This document shows positions 11,969 through 34,600 of a stretch of 64,000 nt of DNA, piece after piece. How positions within the stretch are numbered: the first letter of the stretch is position 1; each line of letters opens with the position of its first letter. The notes under the pieces were generated by a model. That model did no database searches and was not told the origin of the DNA. It saw nothing but the letters and a program-made list of their open reading frames with translations. Source of the DNA: Ascidia mentula (lineage: Eukaryota; Chordata; Ascidiacea; Phlebobranchia; Ascidiidae); assembly GCA_947561715.1 (NCBI GenBank), contig OX387197.1, forward strand, positions 5,763,001-5,827,000, given 5' to 3'. A program made the translations under genes and the position numbers.

Positions 11969-13435
11969 AACGGCTATGTTTTAACCAAGCAAAGTAGCCT
12001 ATTATTAAAAAATCTGTAGCAAAAAGTAATGATAAAAAATTTGTTTTAAATGAATAAAACAATGCAAATATCCAGCGTAATTTAAAAAAGTAATATAAAA
12101 ATGATATACCTATAGTCAAATTTGAGTTTGCCAAACTGACAGATTTTATATCAATAAATCTTTTAAAACATGTCAGGCGTTCAATACCTCCTACTTCGGA
12201 CAACTTTCCCGTAACATCAAGTTCTGCGGTATTTGGCCTATCGCCACTAGAAACTTCTGGATATATATGATGCGCTCCTAAGACCAGCATATGGACCTCA
12301 TGGCTTCGACACATGGGATAATACAATTAAGGAAGTTGGCGTGCGCTTTTTTCTGTAGCAGCATCCTGATCAACAATAGACGAGGTCTGTCGAAAGTTTT
12401 ATTGTGGTAAGATGCACTCCAGTCAAATGCAAAATTGTTATCCAATAAAATGTTGTTCCCAAACTTTCTTAGCTCCACTTATAAAATCACTTCATTAAAC
12501 CGATGCGACACATAGTATTACTTTGAGGTTAGCATTTATGGTGCAGTGGATCTATGCTAAGATCAAGCGCTAAGGATCCTCGAAAGGTGCGATCACGACA
12601 CGTACTGATGTGGACTTTGAAATGCGTCCTATGTATATATGGCATAACATGCTTCGTAGTTGTTCTGAAAGAACTTCGCGCCCACCAGCGTGTCGTAGCC
12701 CAGCGGTTCGGAAACTGATCTAAGTAATATCCGTTGTTCTTTGAAGTGGCTTGCCTCCTATTTAATATGTAAAATGGCGGTCGTGGATCGGTGCTGTTGC
12801 TGACATGTAGCCTACCGGCAATACAACGATTAGGGTCTTTAAGTCTTCCCAGTTTTTAATCAAACAATTAAAATCATTGACCTCTTTTGATATACGGGTC
12901 GCCTAGTCTCGCATGGGCCCTGGTACGCCGCACCGCCTGCAATCTCCACTTGTGGGTCTGGCTGTGGTACCGAAATCCTAAATAGTATATCGGTAATTTG
13001 CCTGACTTAGCTTTTCATTTTTCCTCCGTCTGCTCAAAAAAGCAAATAGCAAACTTGTTTTTTGTGTAGTTGATTAGTTTTTGTAAATGTGTTGCGATAA
13101 ATAACGAAATGTTGTTCTAATACGACTATATTTATTTTACTTTTGGATAAAATAATCAGAAAAAGCATAGAAATTGTAACAAACAAGGCTCTGGTTGTCC
13201 GGATACATTTCGCGCCAGAGGCGTCCATGGAAACTCTGTTTTGGGAAGGTTTGGCGCCAAACCCTTATAAATAAAAACAATAAATACAAAATTTGCATAA
13301 AAACAAACTGTTTGTTTCATTGTTTTTAATCAGATTCTGCGTGCAAATATTGCACGAAGTTGTGTGATGCAAACAAATGGGATTTAGCGGTTAATTGTGA
13401 GAAATTAGTTTTAATATTAACCAAAAGTAACAAGC
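11969..13435. other. Intergenic region between divergent genes
   Basis: This stretch separates the minus-strand 70-residue gene from the plus-strand WDR gene and should hold both promoters. No conserved coding sequence is recognised. A minus-strand stretch at 12188-12290 could be an extra 5' exon of the small gene. No clear core promoter motif was seen. Confidence 0.4.
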
Positions 13436-23588
<10,153 letters not shown>

Positions 23589-23993
23589 CAATTCCAACAA
23601 TTTTCGTAACTTTTCAACGTAAATCTTTTTTTTATATTACTGTTTTTTTGCGTCATGACCTGTTGCGATTTCGTCATCAACGTATTACAGCGTCGTAATT
23701 GAGACGTCGTGTTCATACCAACGCTAACTTTACTTTCAAACTTGTTTTTCTTCACAATGATATCAAAACTGATGTCGCAAGTTCATTTCACAACGATACG
23801 CGCACTTTAAACAGTTAAGTTTGCTGATTATTTTTATCATGTTTTGAATTTCGTATCTCCATCATCGTGTCCGTGTTAAAAATGAAATATAAAATATATC
23901 GTGTTGATTTTGATCCCCACAATTTCCGGCTAGGTTTAGATGTAAGAAGTCATTAAATTGTTAACGCAATTCTCCGTGAGGAAATCACCTTTA

Positions 23994-24040
23994 CATGGGC
24001 GCCCGACTCGATAACCTTTATGGTTTTATCGGTGCCCATG
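23994..24040. repeat. Hairpin in the 3' flank of the WDR gene
   Basis: Arms catgggc and gcccatg enclose a second imperfect pairing (cgataacc with ggttttatcg) around a short tttat loop. The inner text gcgcccgac is shared with the SINE at 24301-24422, so it may be a fragment of that family rather than an RNA signal. Confidence 0.5.
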
Positions 24041-24093
24041 CCATTTTATTTCTTTGTATATTGTTCTTTGCGTAGTTGCTTTTTTTTTCGCAA

Positions 24094-24099
24094 AATAAA
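24094..24099 (+). terminator. Candidate WDR49/64 polyadenylation signal (AATAAA)
   Basis: AATAAA lies about 506 bases after the stop codon, just after a T-rich run. No later plus-strand signal precedes the repeats that follow. Confidence 0.45.
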
Positions 24100-24131
24100 C
24101 ATGATTTGATTTTCTGACAATACTGGAGTTT

Positions 24132-24274
24132 AAATAACATCCGTGTGGAGGAGCTAGAGGACTATTTGAAATTACATCCGTATGGTGGAGATAGAGGACC
24201 ATTTAAATAACATCCGTGTGGTGGAGCTAAAGGACTATTTTTAATAACAACCGTGGGGTGGAGCTAGAGGACCA
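24132..24274. repeat. Minisatellite, about four units of 35-38 bases
   Basis: Each unit carries a variant of acatccgtgtggtggag followed by ctagaggactattt. The four units differ at several bases and in length, as expected for an old tandem repeat. There are no unique spacers, so it is not a CRISPR-like array. Confidence 0.8.
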
Positions 24275-24300
24275 ACCAATGCTATGCAACTAAAACATTA

Positions 24301-24422
24301 GATTGGCAGCATTGGTTAAGCGCCCGACCCATATACCAAGAAAAAAAACCTGATCGGGATTCGTGCCCAGGATATCCTGAGTTCAAATCCCGGTGCAGTC
24401 AAAAAAAAAAAAAAAAAAAAAA
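24301..24422 (+). repeat. tRNA-derived SINE with poly(A) tail
   Basis: An A-box-like ttggttaagcg and B-box-like gagttcaaatcc are about 65 bases apart. The element ends in a run of about 22 A at 24401-24422. The short text attaga flanks both sides and may be a target-site duplication. The core is different from the 19.1-kb SINE family. Confidence 0.6.
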
Positions 24423-25683
24423 TTAGAACCTTAACACGACATCAACTAAAAGTCACCTAGATTTCAAAAAAAAAGAAGTGCGATGAAACGAAGTCTGGTC
24501 CGCATTTCTTGTTTCCGTGTCAAAACTGCTGGTCTTTGACGCGAGGGTGATTTGATCCAATTGTCCTCGAACCATTGTGGTTTGAAACACAGCCACCTCA
24601 AACTTGTGTGCTGACAGGATTATAAATTTTCGATTCAAGCTTCATTCATGTAAAAATGTTTCGAGTACCAGCAGCATACACCCTGCGTGAACCCCAGGAT
24701 AATTCTTGAACTAGGTCAAGAAAAATGGTTTGGAGTAGCTACATCGTTAAATATAACAGCAGGTGGAGAGAATTGAATGTCAGTTTTTTAGGATAAACTT
24801 ACAGTACAACACTACCAGAAAATGAATTTGATAATTTTGTTACAACACATTGAAGCAAGTAGAAATAAGTACAAGTACAATGGAGAATATTTGTATTTGC
24901 CATGAAGAAATTGTTAAGACGCGACTCAAAAGACATAAGACTGTGTATAAGGCGTTAGCACATAAGCACTGCAAGTATACGACAACAAATGAATTGTCCA
25001 GACGAGGTTTAAACAGTTTTTCTCTAAGTAATACACTGGAATTGTGTAACAGTACGCAGTCGCAATCACAGTAATAAACTATACATTGCACAACTGGTGA
25101 TCTAAAAAGATAAGCAAACATGCAGCGACAAAGTTTACTTGAGATTTTGAAAATATGGTTTGTCTATCAGACACACAACAAGATGTTGGATAACTAAATA
25201 TGAAACAAGTGCGAATCCTTCTCCGAAAAAACAACAAAAGTCAGTGGGAACTTGGGGATAATCTATTGCTGTTGTACGATGTAAACACAAAGGTAAACAA
25301 AGAAGAACCCTTACTCTTTCATCGGGACAAGACGATAATAGGTAAAACGACATAAGGCTTAAATGCTGAGATCGTTATGTTGTGAAGGTAATGGATGCTG
25401 TGTGGTGGGAATGTTGATTGCAGTGCATATAGAAAAACGAAGGACACAAGCACAAAAAGCACAAGCAAGTTTGATGAATTGGTAAATTGATGGCTTTGTA
25501 GAATTGACAGGGTTTATACGTATTTGTTCGCAAGACTCTCACCAACAGTGGTAGATAAAGTATAACACGTTGTGTTGTGCATATTGCGCTGGTTGGTTTG
25601 TTCTTGTATCAGAGCATTGACGATGGTTGCGCAGACTCGACGTAAACTTTTCTTTAAAATTGGAATAATGCCCGTTCCAAAAA
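24423..25683. other. Intergenic region and probable 3' UTR of the anoctamin gene
   Basis: No coding sequence is recognised on either strand. It should hold the 3' UTR of the minus-strand anoctamin gene. I did not find a convincing AATAAA on that strand. Confidence 0.35.
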
Positions 25684-28600
25684 TTATTCTTTAGGTTTCG
25701 ACTTACTTCGACTTCTTCTTGTCGCTAGATGGCGCCTTCGCGCAGGCGAGCCGTCCCTTTTTCCTTCGTCCGATGACGAAACTTCAGGGGAACGAAGGAG
25801 CCGGGATGGCACTGGTGAAAGACGCCGAGGTCCTGATGCTGTAGCGCCGGAATCGGAGTCCACAGAACCGGCATCCGAAAGATGGGGACTTGAAGTTGTC
25901 GCAGAAAACTTTACCGTTGGTTTCTCCTGATTGGTCGGTTGGCGATCACGTGGAACTGTGGGCGATGAAACAGAACCGCCCTGTGTTGGACCCTGAAGGT
26001 GAGGCGAAGGACCGAACATCGAGCTTTTCAATTTTTCGGGGTCTGTTTCATCGTGTGGGGGATTGTCGCTAAGATAATCGACTTCGCTGATTGGTGGAAG
26101 ACCACTGGAAGATCCGCCGACAAACTTTTTCTTCAGTTGATTTAAGGGCGATAAAGTGGCTGTCAGGGTCGGGTTTTGCTTGTTATAGAATGAATCTTGC
26201 GACAGGGACCGATGATAGAGCTTCATCACCTCCTGTATTAAATTTATGTTATAGTATTGTTTTCTCTTCTGGCCAGCAGGGTAGGGGATGTGAACCCATA
26301 AATTAGGTCAATTTTATCACACATTTATCAGTGGTGTAAACATCTGTTTGTTCGTTATCAGCTAGCAAACATCTCCACCCCAATACACCACCAAATAATA
26401 CACACTTCAATAGCAATAAAGAAATATGTACACGTAATAAGTTAACCTGCTGTATTTGATCTAAAAAGGGTATATTTTTTCCTTCGTGGGGTTTTAGATG
26501 TTACAGTTCGATTTACCAAACCAGTTCTCTTAGTACACAGTAAAAAGTTGTTTGCCTAATGTTTTTTTTTTGCATACTTTACCTTGCGGTTATATAGTTT
26601 GTGACCTTAAATCAAGGTTTTGCAACTTAGACCCCTAAAGGTCCACAGTGGCCTATTAAGGGAGTACACAAAAAAAAAACTATTTTTGCTGTTTTATTGA
26701 AAGATCAGCGATGAATTTTATTTGGTTCGAATTGAACTTAAAAAAGTGTCAACAAGCTTTAACAATTTGTCCTGCTTAATTGGGAGACATTATTAGAAAT
26801 AAGGTCTTCAAACGTATGATGGAAAAATATTATTGCGTTTTACCAAATAGGCTTGGTGGTCCACAGACCCAAACTACTTGAGCAACCCTAAAACAAAACA
26901 GCTGCGAAAAACTTGTCCCCAAACTTAACATGCTCAAAGTTGATCAAATATCGAACACAAAATTAGTCGAACAAAAACCGACACACCCAAGCAAAATAAC
27001 GAGCATAAAATCAAGTACAATTATGTTGTTAAGTTACCTTCACGTCCGTGTTTATTTACAATGAGGAATAAAGAATCAAGCGGCTCGTTCGTTTTCGGCC
27101 AAACCTTCTCTTTGTCTTCTCTACAATGTTGATTAGAGCATGCAAGATCATTAGAATAAATCAATTCGCAATAGAATTGCAGTCACAGAGTGCCACAAAA
27201 TCAACTGAAAAAGTCTCTTAGAATTGCTTAAGTTGGTATTGAACATAAAAGAGTTATTGATTTCTGAAAACAATCATGAGTTACTAAAATATTTTTTGAC
27301 ATATTATTTTCAAAGACAGTCTGATTTAAAATACTTTGACACACACAGGTGATCAATCAGTGACCACAAAAACAGCACACGGCAAACTTGAATCTCAGGT
27401 TATATACATTAGCGTACTTACAGGGGTAAAATAATACCCGGCCATTTTTTACGTCACCAAATAATTAAATTCGTGTGTATCGCGTTGCAACACAACAAAA
27501 TCATAGTTTTGGGTTAACTTGTTAGTATGATGCCAGGGTGAAACCTACATGCATTTCCGGTTTTCAGTTTAGCATTTTGAATGTTGAAGAAGTAGGATTT
27601 GACAAAAGAAACTGAAAATGAGAGAGCGCAGTGCTTACCATGCTGGTGTCTCTGTTGTCAGCCAGCGCCTGTTTAGCGAGATATTGTTCCCTCTTTATTT
27701 TCATTTGCAAGCTTTCCGGCACATCCGGGACACTCCAGTCGATCATGCGACCGATAAAGAAAACCACGTGCTGGAATGTAATCACATTATGTCGGTGAAC
27801 CGTTCTGGATTTTTGGTGAAATAAAGCTTGCATTTGAAAAGATGAAATGCTTATTCTAATACATAATATGACGAAATTTAAACTACTATTGTGAATGTTG
27901 GCACGTCTATTGCGAACATATGGATAATCCGGCGACCCATAATTAGGTAGCGACCCACGATTTGTGTACATCTGCAGTATATACTGCAGGAAACCATGAG
28001 GTATATTTAAAAACATTATATTGTTCCTACCTCAAATACAATCACAAAAGCGAGTTTACACGCCAGTAGCTGGTAGTAGTAGAGTGTGTGATGACCCTCT
28101 CTATTCCTAAAAGCCTTGTACCTGCATTGACCCAGACCTAAAAACAAGAATTTTAAAGTATACAGAATAAAATAGTAACACTGAACACATAGAAGATTTT
28201 CCAGTGAATAAAACAAATCGTTTGCTTTAAAAATTAGACTTAGCAGGTAATACAGCGCACATTTACCACGAAAATTCTCGGAATGTTGCGAAATGATTTT
28301 CCTTAGTTAGCTGCAGATACTCACCAGAGCTGTATGGAGCGTAGGCCAGGGTGAAGTTAACGTAGTGGTCCAAAGTGCCGTCACCCTCGACGTATTTATA
28401 TAACAACCTCGGGATGAACTCGGATGTAAAAGCAATAAGAAACCCCTGTGACAGTGTAAACGTTGTGGTTGACCAAAAAAGTTAAAGATGCCAACATGAA
28501 TATTTAATGCTAGTCTTATAAGAACACTACACATGCCACAAATGTCACCTAGATCTCTTTCAAGATAACGCTGTTACAGCCGTAAAAGGATTAGATACGA

Positions 28601-31600
28601 AATGTTTTTCCATTTGTCAATTTGCCTCATCCACATCGAATTATACGTTTTACCCTGGCTATAAATTTATCGAATATAAAGTTCTAATACTAAAATGGCG
28701 AACGATTGCAATCCACAACGGCATAAATTTAGGTTAAAACTTTAAAAAAAGGTCAGCACATTTCAAAAGGCAATATTACAGTCACACGATACAGGTCTGA
28801 CAGCCATAAACCACAAAAAAAACCATAACAAACTCACATTTGTGATGACGGCGATTTGGACGAGGGCATCGAGAATGTCGTACCAGATCCCGATGTTTTC
28901 TGCACGTTGGGCAACCGGTCTCCTCGACTCACACACAAGTTTGCTCGCGTCAAGTCGGATCTCGATCCAGTTGTTAAGAAGTGCGAAGAGTGGAGCAAGT
29001 GGGAAGGCGGCCACGAAAATTGTGATGAACCCGAACTGGAGCACTGGCGTAACGGAAGTTTGTTATTACACATACGGTCGCATTTTATATCAGCATGTTT
29101 TTTTTATAGAATAATCATACAGATGCTGAGAGAAGTGCTCATTGTTTCGACCTGTAAGTTCTCATTAGTACAGCTAGTGACTCTGGTTGTAGACGAGCTT
29201 TTAAACCAGAAGGCATAGAACTTTCTACCATGTCTTACTTTTCAGTCAACGTCAATCCATTGGGGACTCTTAACCAGGTGTCAAACAATGAGGACGCGCT
29301 GTGGCCAAACGACTGCTTGGTATCTAATAGTGCTAGGCTCGGCCTCGGGTGTCACCCAAATCATATATAAACAATAGAGCCTTACAGGTCGAAACAGTCT
29401 GGATTGCTGTCTGCAGCTCAATATGAAGATAGATTTTTTATCAGAAAACTTTTCCCCCAAAAAATTGGCAATATATTTTCAATATTTGAGAAAGGATAAG
29501 AAAGATCCATTGAAAACCTTTTCACAGGCGGACGAAAAAAATAGCTCCCCAAATTTTTTGATATGATTGATTTATTGCGCAATCACTGACGTAATCAAAG
29601 CTCACCCATTTCTAGATACTCGTCGAAGAGTCCTGGAAATTCGACCAGTTTGTTGTAATCGCGTTCCCACGGCGTTCGACTTTTCATGTGACCTTTCGTC
29701 TTCTTTAGTTTGCGCTGCTGCCACCATTGCTGCAATTTGCTGAGTACAACATACAGTTTTTAATTTTTTATTGGATATAAACATTTTACAAACACGCTTC
29801 ATTCGGATCGTCACCAGAAAAACTTTACAAAAACTTACCGCCTTTTTTTGATATTGCTGATGTTTCACATGCAGCACATATATTGGGTACAAAGAGGAGA
29901 TTTTTTTTGTTACTGCAAAAATCTTACGGTATTACGAGTTCCTGGACGTTGTTGATCGCCTGTTTCCCCACCATAATAACAAACAACTGCTGGGCAAGTT
30001 CTATGAGGCATCCACCACTTCCACACGTTTCATTGCGAATTCCAAACATAGTTTTGTAATGACCCGGATAACCAACCAACCTAAATACAAACTGTTGTAT
30101 TGGATAGTAGCTAAAATGCATGGATTTAACGCAGAAATTTTATATGCATATTTCAAAATTCGGCCAAGGAAAAACCTTTATGCCAATTTTCATGAAAAGA
30201 TTTTAAAAACTGACGCAAAAACATGATAACTCGGAGGAACACCTACTTTCCTTTGAAAAAGGCAACGTAGTAGATGGAGGAGTAATAATTCACGAATTGG
30301 AAAATGAAGACTTTTAAAGTGAGGGCGTTCTCGTAACTGGTCTGGGTTCGATGCATCTCTAAAAAAAATATACTGTTTACCACATTATAAAAGCAACTAC
30401 ACCCAAATGAATGTCACAAATTTCGGGAAATCATCGCAAGTTAGGTTCGTTTTTATTTTTTAGTCTTCTTGGTAAACTGCGGGTTCCCTTTTTAATGCAT
30501 AAGGTGCAGGGGCCAGATATGGTCAAATCCGAAGACCTTATTACGATGCTGGGTTGACACAATGAAGTGTGTGGGGCTTTGTTTGAAGTATTAGGATATA
30601 TTAGCTTGACCATGATTTTAACACTGCTAAACATGCCAAGCAGTTTATTTCGTAAGTCATACAATGATTAGATAGTAATGGGTGCATGTTTAAGTAGATA
30701 TGATGGCAAATCAGTAATGAAGTCATTCATTTAACAGACAACAACTTCAGTGCGAACATAGTCAAAGGTTAAATGTCTTACCCCATTTCGTCAACCACTC
30801 AGCAACTGCCGTGTACACATTCGACATCAACATGATAAGAATAAGATTGATGAATGCCCCAGTCATGGATGTCATTGTAGACGACTAAAAATGACAGTAA
30901 TTATGTTACTTTACTTTTTTACAAGCTAACAAGCAATCATGTTACTTTTTTTACAGACAGATACAAGAGTAAATTCAAAAACTGCAAGAAAACAAATACA
31001 AATGTACATTGAAGTATCTTTTAAATGAAATGGAAAAACACCATCTAAGCTTTAAAAAACAAAGCCACAAAAATGCAGTTTTTAATAAAAAAGTGCAGAA
31101 TATAACCTACAAAAAATGCATATTACCTCTCCATGCAGCAACTTGATTCTGCTGTGAACCATAACAACTGCTATGATGCACTTGTAAAGAATGACAGAAA
31201 CCACAAAAATGATCACCACTGACAGCTGGAAATAAAAATGAGACCCAGTTTTGCAACAAGTTGCACTTACTTTTACACATGGAAATCATAACAAAAATTA
31301 TCAGTAATATTATAAAAAAAATGTTTGAAGACTTGCCATGATAAGCAGAATGGCAAAACCAGTGAGCATTCGTCTGAGTCTCTGCTTGGGTGGAAAGTGA
31401 GGTTCCATGATCCCCGTGATGGGGTTCGTTTCTAACATGGGAGCTCGAGCGCAATAATCCGGTCGAGGTTTCTCTTCCTCCTCCTCAAAACCGATCGCCT
31501 CCCAGTGGTGAGCTATGTTTGCACTCTTGCGCTTCCAAAACTCAAGAAAGAAGACAGCTGAAAAGTCGAGGAAAGGATGTTGTGATGGTTTAGGCAACAA

Positions 31601-34600
31601 AAAACACTTGATAGTATTGAAAAAGGAACTTACCCCCATAATGTAAACCCTGTCAACGAAATTTTTTTTGACTTTAACCCAGAGTTTGTTGAATACCATT
31701 TGAATAAACACATTGCACATTTAAAGCAAATTTTCTGATAAACTACAGTCAATTTACTCAAGATAGAAAAAAAAATACCAGATAACAAGCATTTGCAAAT
31801 GTTGCTCAATGATAACAATACACTTTTGGCTTTTACTCTATCTTTGCATACTTGCACAATGCAAGTTAGAAAAATATTCGATTTAAAGAAATATAAGTCT
31901 CAGTCCCAAACATATGGCAAACTATCAGTCATGGCAGGTTAGAAGTAATTTGAAAGGAAACACTAAGGAAACAAGTCAAGGAAGCTACTTATCCAGCTTC
32001 AAGCATCTCACAATAAAGACTATGGATTCAATTAATCAAGTTAGGATAAATCCACTTTTTTTCTCATGATATTTTATTTACCAGCCAAATTGTTGTGCAG
32101 CGTTTTATGCCAGGCATAAACACAAAAATATTAATAAACTATTGGGCAACAATTTCCTGAATTGTCTAATGGCTCACTACAAACATATACTCATTTTCCT
32201 TTGTACGCAATTTGGTCATTTGGTCAAGAAAAGGTAATTTTATGAACAACATCACCATTGTAAGAACGCTCTCAAATGTTAAAATCAATTTTTTATGAGA
32301 TGGGTTACCTTTGGACAGAAGCAAAAGAGCCACCCATTATCATGATTTAAATTTTGTGCCTCAACAAAAAGCCCTCCTCATTCTTATTAATTATTGATGA
32401 AACAAGACTATTTTGGAAAAACTAAGGAAAGGTAATCTCGTTGAATGTTTCTTGTGGATTTGAATGCTTAAACATGAGCTTTTCCCCAAGTATTGAATTG
32501 CTCAACTGTTGTCAGTGCCATTAGTGCAATTAGTACAATCAGATCAGTTAAAGCAAAACATGTGATGAATAAGCTTTGTACAAAATCCAACATTACACTT
32601 GTTCAAAACATGAAAAGTTTCATACACATACCCCAAAAAGCCATAATTGTGGCAAATACCACAGTTCCAGTGTTGTCGAATAGAAAGGAAAGCTTCGACA
32701 TGAGGCAAGTTTTACTCAACGCCCATTCTTTGCACGTGTCACATTGTGGACACATCATGAAATTATTTCCACTCTGACAAACTTCTTTCCTGAAAAGAAT
32801 AGTTTTATTCACGATCTAAAACATAGATGAATAAAAAAGATGTTCCTAAAAGTAAAATGGATTGAAAACATTTGTCCCATAAGCAAAACCAAACATATTG
32901 TCATATTTCTAAGATGGCATGTATTGCTTGCAATGTACATAAACACTTCAATTTAGTGTTTCATGCTTTTGTATGATAAGACAGACAGGACCACTTGGCT
33001 GCTTTGCCTGCAAACCTAAGCATTTCAATGTACAGTGATATGCAAATGTTTTTGGCGTAATATTTTATTCTTATCCATAATATCTGTCTATGCGATATGT
33101 TAAACACCAGTAGCTATCAGGCCAGACACGTGCTTGGAATAAGGATTTATGACTTACGCTTCCTCGTTGGAGTTTATACCAATTAGACTTCCGAGAAAAA
33201 CAATAAACCCCAACACTGCAACAGGAAGAAGCCACGCTGTGTAAAATCCTGTCAATACAATTAGGTTAAAAAATTGAGAGTGAATAAAAACAGCTTGTTT
33301 CCTTTGAAAAAATATGAGCAAAATAATAGCAGTAATAATGTTAAACAACTGCTTTATGCCCACAGAATATTGGCAGTAAAAAGTTAAATAAATTATACAA
33401 TAAGGCATATCAGTCTTGACGCTAAAATTTACTTTCCTGGTATTATATTTTATTTAATAGTGCCAATAACAGAAGAATGCAAATTACATAAAGCAAATTA
33501 CAAGATGTTGATTTTGTTTTAGCTAAATTATTACTTTTTTTGGTTTAAAACTTTCAAAACTCAACAATGCGTATATTTATGTTTGATACCCAAGTAAGCT
33601 TACCCAACCAAGCAAAATAAATTCCAATCTTCTCCCCAAAATAATCCTTTATGTGGTCGAGGGGTTGATATTTGTACCATCGACCCCACCGAGCCCAGTA
33701 TTCATACAACACCTGACGTTTGTTTAATTTTGTTGGGTCCTGTGTCAAAAAAACTTTCCCAGCTTCTTTTTATACATGATTACAAAAACTAAGTTGATAA
33801 AGTTTTATAGAATTTATAGAAAAGGACCTCACAAAACAGACTCATACACAAATCAAACTTGCAATGACACTTACAATTTCTTCTAATGGTTCTTTCAGCT
33901 TGTATTGGCCATCATGAAGGGGGAAAGCTGCTGTGAACACTTCATCAGATAACAAGCGCTCAATTCCTGCTCAACGTAAAATGAAAGATTTAAACAAAAA
34001 TAACATTGCACGTTTAATCTGATTTACCAAGAAAGGGAAAATGACCGGGAGACATATTTCTGGACACACTTAACAGGCTACTTCAGGTAAGGTTAGGTGG
34101 GAAAGTTGTAAAAAGGAATACTTTAACCGATCCCATTTGGCCATTGAAACACTTTGTAAGTTTAAGACAACTGGTTTGATTTTTTTTAAAATAACCACAT
34201 GTGGGCACAGTTTGAATTAAAAACCAAAAGTTTCAGTGAAGTTAGTGAGACAACAAATATAATCAACCTTGTTCTGCCCTTCGCTTTTTTCCAAACAATG
34301 TGGTTTGAAGTATTTCCCAAACAATGCGACTTCTGTCTGTGTTTGAAAAATAGGTGTCTTGGTCGTCGATTCCAAGAAAGCTAGAGCAAAACATGGCAAT
34401 TTAGGCAACTTAAATCATACCACTAACAAAGTGCAAAAACAACATAGAAAATTTCAGTGCGGAAAAAAATGGTGAATCATTTTTTAAGCACTTTTTGGGA
34501 CTGGAGAAATGATTTCCAAACACTTTCCAGTGTGAGGAACTAAGAAATCAATGCTGCCATCATAACATAATGTAAGTTAATGGAATTTTAATATAAATTT

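Noticed and set aside
11925..12326. 133-residue minus-strand open frame
   Set aside because: It crosses the start of the small two-exon gene in another frame and runs through an AT-rich intron-like stretch; only a small part might be an exon.
12660..12990. GC-rich stretch with a tRNA-like phrase (gtagcccagcggttcgg)
   Set aside because: No B box, no cloverleaf and no second copy in the window.
24132..24274. CRISPR-like array
   Set aside because: Units are directly tandem with no unique spacers and the genome is eukaryotic.
28842..29218. Plus-strand open frames of 90-120 residues
   Set aside because: They are antisense shadows of anoctamin exon 17, which has a clear conserved translation on the minus strand.
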